Part shown: in pieces, positions 11,832-17,284 of the stretch
Numbering within the stretch: position 1 is the first letter of the stretch
How the letters are laid out: each line of letters opens with the position of its first letter
Origin: an uncultured Bacilli bacterium
GTDB taxonomy: Bacteria > Bacillota_I > Bacilli_A > RF39 > UBA660
Assembly (NCBI GenBank): GCA_944358565.1
Contig: CALVRK010000013.1
Coordinates: 1-17,284, forward strand
Length of the DNA stretch: 17,284 nucleotides
Direction: 5' to 3'
Position numbers and translations under genes: made by a program
The notes under the pieces: generated by a model
Told to the model about the DNA's origin: nothing
The model's input: the letters and a program-made list of their open reading frames with translations, nothing else
Databases searched by the model: none

Positions 11832-12905
11832 TAATTTTTTTAAAATAACATCATATATAATTCCCGTGCCAATAAATACTGTTAAAATAGAAACAATAAT
11901 ACTAATGCCAGGAATTAAATTTAAAACAAATAATATTGCAAGTCCAAATATACCAACCACTAGCATATTAATATCTTTATTAAAGAATTTTTGCCACAAT
12001 TTATAACCGATCAAATAACCCGTAAACATCGTTGATAAATACATGACTATAAAATATAAAGCAAGAAAAATCAAAGCAAGTGGAATTCCAATCGACATTA
12101 AGAATAAAACAAATATAATAACTGGAACTAAAATCATAAATACTAATCCTTTAGTAAAAACTTCTAATCCTTTATTAAAATCAAATTTATCATATTCTTT
12201 TTCAATTCTTGTAAATAACTTAGAAGCCACTAAACTTAAAACAGCAAACACTAACATAAGGGCCATAAATGACCAAAATTTACTCATAACAACTGTAACA
12301 AATCCATTACTACTATCTTCGGCAACTTCAGTTTTTGTAATCTTACCACTAACTATATCTTCATCAATATTAACGTCTGCATCTTCTGGATAAGATAAAT
12401 TACCATTTAATTTTGTCTTTTCATCCGCACTAATATTAGATGCATATATATTCACATTTCCTTGAATAACGGCTCCTTTAAATGTAACTTTTGTAGCATA
12501 TATTGTAACATCTCTTCCAATATTACCACTAATTTCAACCTCAGCTCCAGCAATAAATACATCTCTTTGTAAATCTGCATCTGCCTCAATTTTAATTATA
12601 TTACCGGCAATAAATGAATCTTTATAAACAGCACCATTAACATCAACTGTATTACCAGCTAAACCTATAAACTCACTAGTTCCTTTAAAATTAACTGTAT
12701 CACCAGCCATTAAACTAGCGCCATCAGCTTGACCAGTCATTTCCGTTTTAGAGCCGGCAATAAATGCGGACCCATTTACTTGATCATTCATTTTAACATT
12801 ATTATCAATTTTACCATAAAAGCCATTAATTGTTTTTGCTTGAACGCTGCCTACCATCATAAATGATACTACTAAAAATATTAAAAATTTAAATGTTTTT
12901 CTCAT
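11817..12905 (-). CDS. secreted bactofilin-like beta-solenoid fused to a four-helix membrane domain
   Basis: The 362-residue protein has a signal peptide at about 1-23 (MRKTFKFLIFLVVSF through VQA). Residues about 30-175 are short hydrophobic/polar strands of about 18 residues per pair (DQVNGSAFIAGSKTEMTGQADG, GASLMAGDTVNFKG, DSFIAGNIIKIEADADL, DVFIAGAEVEISGNIG), as in the right-handed beta-solenoid of polymer-forming bactofilins. A linker (180-210) leads to four membrane helices (about 212-235, 255-280, 283-310 and 325-355). Bactofilins polymerise in the cytoplasm; here the signal peptide puts the solenoid outside, tethered by its C-terminal membrane domain. ATG at 12905 follows GGAGG at 6 nt; the Met at 12932 lacks one. 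Function is not known; an envelope scaffold is plausible. Confidence 0.82.
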   Translation of the reverse strand: MRKTFKFLIFLVVSFMMVGSVQAKTINGFYGKIDNNVKMNDQVNGSAFIAGSKTEMTGQADGASLMAGDTVNFKGTSEFIGLAGNTVDVNGAVYKDSFIAGNIIKIEADADLQRDVFIAGAEVEISGNIGRDVTIYATKVTFKGAVIQGNVNIYASNISADEKTKLNGNLSYPEDADVNIDEDIVSGKITKTEVAEDSSNGFVTVVMSKFWSFMALMLVFAVLSLVASKLFTRIEKEYDKFDFNKGLEVFTKGLVFMILVPVIIFVLFLMSIGIPLALIFLALYFIVMYLSTMFTGYLIGYKLWQKFFNKDINMLVVGIFGLAILFVLNLIPGISIIVSILTVFIGTGIIYDVILKKLGSSD

Positions 12906-12922
12906 ATCTTTCCTCCAATTAA

Positions 12923-12951
12923 ATCTTATCATGAAAAATAATTTTTGTAAA
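12923..12951 (-). promoter_or_regulatory. promoter of the solenoid membrane protein gene
   Basis: The minus strand shows -35 TTTACA (12951-12946), a 17-base spacer, and -10 TAAGAT (12928-12923) with a TG extension. It begins about 25 bases past the end of the repeat-protein operon. Confidence 0.62.
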
Positions 12952-12974
12952 TTATCTAACCGAATAATAATTCG

Positions 12975-14789
12975 CTATTTTTTGACCATTTGTATCCGCT
13001 CAAAAAAGTGCATATTTATCTTTTCCATTTTCTCTTTGAGCATAATCAAAGAATCATCCGAATAAATTCTTCTTTTATTATTAGAAATCCACATACCAAT
13101 AAAAGTTCCATCACTAAATAAAGCCTCTTTATCACTTTGAAAAGGAATTTTGTTATATAAATCTAAATATTCATAAGCTTCGGTTACCTTTTCTTCAAAA
13201 CTTAATTTAAAACATTTCTTCCACACTAATAAAACTATATCACTTTCTTCTTTAAGTATTTCAAGCCTTTTTTTATTATCACTAAGCCAGCTTTTAATAT
13301 GAACCCCATCACTAAATAAAGAATCATTTGTTAATTCAAACTCTTCATCTAAAATTTTAGTATATAACTCGGCCACCTTTTCCTCAAAACTAATTCCCTT
13401 TTGACTATCTAAATAATTAATAATAGCCTTAGCCCTATTATCATCAGATAATCTTAATCTAGCCAAATTATGATTAAGCCAATAATTCATCACTTCCCCA
13501 TTACTAAAGTAAATAAGCTCTCTTCTAGGTGGTAAACAACCATGCTTTAATAAATAATTATATACTTCATTAAGTTTGTCATCGTTATTTAACACTTTAC
13601 TTTCTAAAAACTTAAAATATTTAATAATCTTTTTTGAATATTCATCATCATTACCTTGTAAATAGCTATAATGCTCTCTAAGCCAGTAGCCCATATAACT
13701 ACCATCAGAAAAGCAAACCTTTTTATTACTTTTACTTGGTAACTCACCATTACGTGCCAAATATAAATAAGCTTCTTTAATCTTCTCTTCATCATTTAAT
13801 TTCTTACTACTTAAAAAATTTAAAATCGCTTCTGCCCTATCATCTAGCTCACTAGCCTTAATTAGTTTATCTTTGTTTTCTTTGACAAAACCTCCCATTA
13901 AAGAGCCATCGCTAAACACCTCTCTACTATAGGAATTAGGAATAAATCCATTCAAAATATAATAATTATAAAGTTCATCTAACTTATCTATAAACTTTAA
14001 TCTGCGTCCATTTAAATGCCTAGTAATTTCCTTAGCCATATAATTATCCATCAAACTAATTTTCTTTCGGTTATGACTAAACCAGGTGCTCATAACCTCA
14101 CCATTACTAAATTTAACTTCATTATCAGAAATAAAAGGTAACTTACCATAACTAACCAAATATTCATAAACTTCTTTTAATTTATCCTCAAAACTTAAAT
14201 TTTTCTTTTCAAAATACCTAGCTAATTCAAAAGCATATTCATTTACTTCTTTTAAAACCATTGTTTTTCGTTTATTATGTGCGATAAATCTGCCCATATA
14301 AACCCCATCATCAAACTTAAATTTTTTATCTGTTTGAACCGGTAAATCACCATATTTATTTAAATGATTAGATAACTGTTTTAATCTTAAAATATATTTT
14401 TCATTAACTTCAAATACTGGTAATTCTTTATGCTTTTCTAATTTAAGCTTTGAAACAATATCATACGCTCTAAAATCATCATGCATCATCATTAAAACCC
14501 CAAGATTATCTAAAAGCCATTTATAAATCAAAGATTTCTTATTTAAATTTAAAAAATTACCGTTTTCTTTTAAATAACAGTGAATAATATTTACCCTTTG
14601 ATTAAAAATCATTACTTCACTCTTAAAAGCATTTTCTAATACTATAAACTCTTTTTCACAAGCAAAAAAAGAATATTTGTAAGTCTTTAATAATTCACTA
14701 AGACTATTTAAATATTCATACTTTGTGCTCAAAGGAATATTTTCACTTTGAATCTTAAGTTTAAACTTTTTAATATCATCCAAAGTCAT
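12975..14789 (-). CDS. stand-alone protein of seven helicase-associated-like repeats
   Basis: The 604-residue protein has no signal or membrane helix. Residues 1-130 are a unique helical N-domain. From about 131 to 595 run seven repeats of 64-68 residues, each with a helix (EEKVxEAYEYL), a G-x-LP turn, a strand ending in F-S-[DN]-G, then an M-G-x-W-L-x-x-N-[KR]-K helix and a further helix. The DG/NG marks fall at 162, 230, 295, 363, 431, 495 and 561. The pattern resembles the helicase-associated domain (PF03457), which follows helicase cores and probably binds nucleic acid, but no helicase or nuclease motif is present. Repeat 6 has lost the G-LP turn. AGGGTGA before ATG supports the start. 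It is third in the prenyl-synthase operon; a weak CGAAT/ATTCG hairpin follows its TAG. Confidence 0.78.
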   Translation of the reverse strand: MTLDDIKKFKLKIQSENIPLSTKYEYLNSLSELLKTYKYSFFACEKEFIVLENAFKSEVMIFNQRVNIIHCYLKENGNFLNLNKKSLIYKWLLDNLGVLMMMHDDFRAYDIVSKLKLEKHKELPVFEVNEKYILRLKQLSNHLNKYGDLPVQTDKKFKFDDGVYMGRFIAHNKRKTMVLKEVNEYAFELARYFEKKNLSFEDKLKEVYEYLVSYGKLPFISDNEVKFSNGEVMSTWFSHNRKKISLMDNYMAKEITRHLNGRRLKFIDKLDELYNYYILNGFIPNSYSREVFSDGSLMGGFVKENKDKLIKASELDDRAEAILNFLSSKKLNDEEKIKEAYLYLARNGELPSKSNKKVCFSDGSYMGYWLREHYSYLQGNDDEYSKKIIKYFKFLESKVLNNDDKLNEVYNYLLKHGCLPPRRELIYFSNGEVMNYWLNHNLARLRLSDDNRAKAIINYLDSQKGISFEEKVAELYTKILDEEFELTNDSLFSDGVHIKSWLSDNKKRLEILKEESDIVLLVWKKCFKLSFEEKVTEAYEYLDLYNKIPFQSDKEALFSDGTFIGMWISNNKRRIYSDDSLIMLKEKMEKINMHFFERIQMVKK

Positions 14790-14798
14790 AGTATCACC

Positions 14799-15398
14799 CT
14801 AATAAGTAATTTCCAAATAATCATCAGGAATTTCAAATAGAGTACTATTAACTTTGTCTTTTGTCAAATTATATTTAAAAAATACTGTTTTTTGTGGACT
14901 TTTATATCTGATATATACTAAATCATCACCATCAAAATAATAAGTTGTCTCATCATTATTATTTATATACTTTTCATATATATATCTTTTTCCATAAACT
15001 TTGTCTTCACCAGTTTCATAGCCAGCTACTCTAAGTGTCATCATATCATTAGGTAAAACTCCATAAGCATAATCGGTTACTATACTTTCTACCTTATTAT
15101 AGTTTTCCATCTGGGGATCTAAAGTATACATATAACCATCTTTTTGAATCACAATCATCTGCGTAGAACCATCAATTTCATAATAATATTTATCATCACT
15201 TCTAGCCATTATTATCTTTGTATCATCATTTTTATTATTATTTCTATCCCATAGCTCCACATAATAATTATTAGGATCAAAATCTTTAAAAAACAAATAT
15301 GTCTTCGAATCACCATTTGCCTTATCAATAACCTTAGTCTCTACCCCGCAGCCTACTAACAATAAAGCAAATAAACTTAATACTATTTTTTTTATCAT
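14799..15398 (-). CDS. predicted lipoprotein, LolA-like beta-sheet type
   Basis: The 199-residue protein has signal residues 1-16 with the lipobox LLVGC (Cys17). The rest alternates polar beta strands (YYVELWDRN, TKIIMARSDDKYYYEIDG, MIVIQKDGYMYTLDP, KRYIYEKYI, TYYFDGDDLVYIRYKS, TVFFKYNLT), the pattern of LolA-like lipid-binding sheets, and is rich in Tyr and Asp. Its ATG overlaps the TGA of the prenyl synthase gene (ATGA), so the two are translationally coupled, and the repeat-protein gene starts 9 nt after its TAG. It is shorter than the lipoprotein at 3342-4334 and lacks that protein's second domain. The lipid-binding idea is inference; no specific family is recognised. Confidence 0.78.
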   Translation of the reverse strand: MIKKIVLSLFALLLVGCGVETKVIDKANGDSKTYLFFKDFDPNNYYVELWDRNNNKNDDTKIIMARSDDKYYYEIDGSTQMIVIQKDGYMYTLDPQMENYNKVESIVTDYAYGVLPNDMMTLRVAGYETGEDKVYGKRYIYEKYINNNDETTYYFDGDDLVYIRYKSPQKTVFFKYNLTKDKVNSTLFEIPDDYLEITY

Positions 15399-16669
15399 TT
15401 ACTTCTAACCTTCAAAAATTCCGCAAATCCTAATAATAATTTTTTCTTATCTAAACTTAAGAAATCTAAATCTAATATTTCTTTAAAACTATCTTCAAAT
15501 AATTTATCCATAGTTTTATTCGCATATTCTCTCGCGCCAGATTTATCAAATATCTCCTTTACCTTATCCATCTCTTGCACACTTATATCTTTACCATAAT
15601 ATTTGAGTAACTCATCTTTATATTCTGTATTAACCACATAAGCATACAAAATAGTCTGTTTATATTCACTAACATCCGATGTCACTGATTTGCCAATATG
15701 CTTCTCATCACCATATATACCAAGCAAATCATCTTTAATTTGAAAAGCCAAACCTAAATTAATTAAAGCATCTTCTAACTTATGAACCTTTTCTTCATCA
15801 CATCCACCTAAAATAGCCCCCAAACAGTATGGTCCAACCACTGAATACCATGCTGTTTTAAGTTTATATATCTCCATTACATGACTTTCTAAATCATTTT
15901 CTTCACCATAAAATTCTTCATAAAATGGTAAAATAACATCCACCATTTCTCCTTCACAAGTCTTAATAGCAACATCATTATAATATTCTAAAACTCTGTC
16001 TAAATTTTCATTATTACTGTAATTCTTCACTATAATTTGTAAAGCTAAATAAAAACCTAAATCACCTAAACATAAAGCCATTGAATTACCAATATCTTTT
16101 CTTTTTTCATCAAAATTATTTCCATCTTTAATCTGATCTCCATATATCTTTTGATACTTAATCGGAATCGTATCTAAACCTCTTCTTTTATCAGCTTTAT
16201 CAATAATATCATCATGAATTAAAATTGATGTTTGAAATAATTCTAAAGCAAGTCCTAAAGGTAAATACTTATCATCATCATTACCAAAACTTTGATAACC
16301 TAAAGCAATTAAACAAGCCCTTAAAAATTTACCACCTTTATTACTAGAAGTAAATTGTTCTAAAGCTTCCTCTAAAAATCTATTGCTATAACCTTTAACA
16401 AATAAATCATTATAATCTTCCATCTTTAAAACAAATTTATCTTTAACTGATAAATAATACTTTAAAAAAGAATAAAGTACCTCCATTTTTTTTACATCGC
16501 CATTATCATCTAAAATAAATCCAATTTTTTTATCATATAAATTCTTATCATTCAAAAACCATTTTAAAAACTCCGCACTTTCTTTTAAAACAATAACTTT
16601 CTCATTATCATATTCACTATTACTTATAACATAATCATTTTCTTTTATTATTTTATCTACATCAGACAT
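15395..16669 (-). CDS. long-form trans-prenyl (polyprenyl/geranylgeranyl) diphosphate synthase
   Basis: The 424-residue enzyme adds isopentenyl diphosphate units to an allylic primer. Residues 1-100 are an extra N-terminal domain not found in ordinary synthases (about 300 residues). The core follows: GGKFLRACL (112-120; GGKRxRP equivalent), the first Asp-rich motif HDDIID (152-157), GEMVD (240-244), KTAWYSVVG (271-279), and the second Asp motif QIKDDLLGIYGDEKHIGK (310-327). The DDxxG form of the second motif followed by a glycine-rich GDE..IGK loop resembles actinobacterial and archaeal geranylgeranyl synthases. The residue four or five before the first motif is small, suggesting a product longer than FPP, but the length cannot be fixed. 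AGGAGG lies 7 nt before ATG. First gene of a three-gene operon. Confidence 0.88.
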   Translation of the reverse strand: MSDVDKIIKENDYVISNSEYDNEKVIVLKESAEFLKWFLNDKNLYDKKIGFILDDNGDVKKMEVLYSFLKYYLSVKDKFVLKMEDYNDLFVKGYSNRFLEEALEQFTSSNKGGKFLRACLIALGYQSFGNDDDKYLPLGLALELFQTSILIHDDIIDKADKRRGLDTIPIKYQKIYGDQIKDGNNFDEKRKDIGNSMALCLGDLGFYLALQIIVKNYSNNENLDRVLEYYNDVAIKTCEGEMVDVILPFYEEFYGEENDLESHVMEIYKLKTAWYSVVGPYCLGAILGGCDEEKVHKLEDALINLGLAFQIKDDLLGIYGDEKHIGKSVTSDVSEYKQTILYAYVVNTEYKDELLKYYGKDISVQEMDKVKEIFDKSGAREYANKTMDKLFEDSFKEILDLDFLSLDKKKLLLGFAEFLKVRSK

Positions 16670-16688
16670 ACCTAATCCTCCTAAGATA

Positions 16689-16694
16689 ATTATA
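16689..16694 (-). promoter_or_regulatory. -10 element of the prenyl synthase operon
   Basis: TATAAT on the minus strand lies 19 bases before the ATG. The best -35 (TTATGA) needs an 18-base spacer and matches poorly. The leader would be about 12 nt. Confidence 0.48.
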
Positions 16695-16768
16695 CTCTAA
16701 AAACAAAATTTTTCATAATTTAATCTTATTTACTTATTGTTAACCTCAAATACAAATAAATTTCCATA

Positions 16769-16796
16769 TATAAAAACGTCCGCTTCGCGGACGTTT
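16769..16796 (-). terminator. strong GC-rich terminator of the surface-protein gene
   Basis: A perfect 10-base stem (16774-16783 with 16787-16796; core ACGTCCGC) closes a 3-base loop, or 9 pairs with a 5-base loop, followed on the minus strand by TTTTTATATA. It lies 28 bases after the stop codon, unlike the other terminators in the window, which overlap stop codons and have A/T-rich stems. Confidence 0.85.
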
Positions 16797-16824
16797 GCAA
16801 AGGCATAGCCATTGTTTTTTTGCT

Positions 16825-17284
16825 CTAATTTATGACATATGGATTACCTTGGCTTCCATCTCCTGTTAAGGTGATATCAGAGTTTAGATAGACAGCTGGG
16901 GAAAAGCCGTTCCAATTGTACGCACCCTGGAAGGACACGTAGCCAACATCGTAGTTGTTGCCGCTCACATAGAAGACATGGGTGCTGTGACTGGCCTTAG
17001 GCGAAATTGTCCATAAAGAACTAGCAGAAGATACTATAGAGTACATCCAATTTGTTTCTTTACAAGTTGTGTTGTTTGTATTATTTAAACTAATTGTTTC
17101 GCATTGTTCTATATTCGTATTTGCTCTCAAATATTCTGATGCTGTTATCATTCCAACACTCGCACTTTGTGACTGCGTTCCATTTTCTGATGCTATTTGT
17201 CCAACTAAATCATTATTATCACCAGTTACTCCTCCTATACTCCAAGTGTGAGATACTATTTTATCTTGATTTGTTGTTATGGCT
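16825..17284 (-). CDS. C-terminal part of a surface/pilin-like protein (5' end outside window)
   Basis: The reading frame is open from the window edge (first full codon at 17283) to TAG at 16825, 152 codons. Methionine at 17151 is internal: the frame continues upstream as SHTWSIGG, NNDLVGQIA and SQSASVG without a stop. The tail WTISPKASHSTHVFYVSG, GFSPAVYLNSDITLTGDG and the final GNPYVIN resembles the DUF6273-like C-terminal module seen in many gut Firmicutes pilin-like and surface proteins (W-x-[IR]-SP, then RPAVYL-like, then GDGT-x-x-NPYV). Two cysteines (CETISLNNTNNTTC) could form a disulfide. Codons at 16891-17010 are strikingly GC-rich compared with the flanks, hinting at transfer or recombination of this module. 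Function is not fixed. Confidence 0.75.
   Translation of the reverse strand, partial: AITTNQDKIVSHTWSIGGVTGDNNDLVGQIASENGTQSQSASVGMITASEYLRANTNIEQCETISLNNTNNTTCKETNWMYSIVSSASSLWTISPKASHSTHVFYVSGNNYDVGYVSFQGAYNWNGFSPAVYLNSDITLTGDGSQGNPYVIN

Noticed and set aside
12958..12977. Terminator after the repeat-protein gene
   Set aside because: There is a CGAAT/ATTCG hairpin right after the stop, but it has only five pairs and no U-run; too weak to list.
13604..13795. Minus-strand 63-codon frame inside the repeat-protein gene
   Set aside because: Out-of-frame reading within a well-supported long gene; no SD.
16797..16815. GGC-ATA-GCC mini-palindrome next to the GC-rich terminator
   Set aside because: Short, with a mismatch in the extended stem, and no neighbouring element to give it a role.

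Overview
The window comes from a low-GC Gram-positive-type bacterium, probably an uncultured gut Bacilli/Mycoplasmatota-like lineage (RF39-type is my best guess, inferred from sequence style only). The 16S 5' end at the left edge, SD-led genes, extended -10 promoters, lipoproteins with G-C lipoboxes and the CdaA/CdaR pair all fit. TGA is used as a stop (S41 protease, prenyl synthase, thioredoxin lipoprotein) and Trp is TGG, so the code is the standard bacterial one, not the Mycoplasma code. Almost everything is on the minus strand; the only convincing plus-strand gene is a 66-residue DUF378 protein at 4442-4642.

Layout from left to right. 1-83: 5' end of a 16S rRNA gene. 84-475: its leader (boxA) and three tandem promoters. 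476-5198: mostly single-gene units: DUF402 phosphatase-like protein, S41 C-terminal processing protease, Lys-rich membrane protein with a cysteine-free thioredoxin-like outer domain, LolA-like lipoprotein, DUF378, DUF308/HdeD. 5271-7431: cdaA-cdaR (c-di-AMP synthesis and its regulator). 7556-8137: membrane-anchored disordered protein. 8197-10738: four genes read as one unit (thioredoxin lipoprotein, single-module ClpA/B-type AAA ATPase, membrane-anchored thioredoxin-like protein, trmL). 10811-11266: a three-LysM protein. 11327-11760: a wrecked, miniaturised IS200/IS605-type tnpB with a structured 3' end. 11817-12905: bactofilin-like solenoid fused to a membrane domain. 12975-16669: operon of a long prenyl synthase, a lipoprotein and a protein made of seven helicase-associated-like repeats. 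16825-17284: C-terminal part of a surface protein cut by the window edge.

Most of the functions concern the cell envelope: proteolysis, lipoproteins, extracytoplasmic thiol or thioredoxin-fold proteins, c-di-AMP (cell-wall and osmotic homeostasis), LysM and isoprenoids. The transcription architecture is compact. At nearly every unit end the stop codon lies inside the terminator hairpin, and several promoters leave leaders of only about 10-15 nt.

The observations most worth a second look are the miniature tnpB with an attached 121-nt structured element and a second relic 9 kb away, the stand-alone seven-repeat protein in a prenyl synthase operon, the stop-codon/terminator overlap, the triplicated rRNA promoter, and the abrupt GC-rich patch inside the surface-protein gene.
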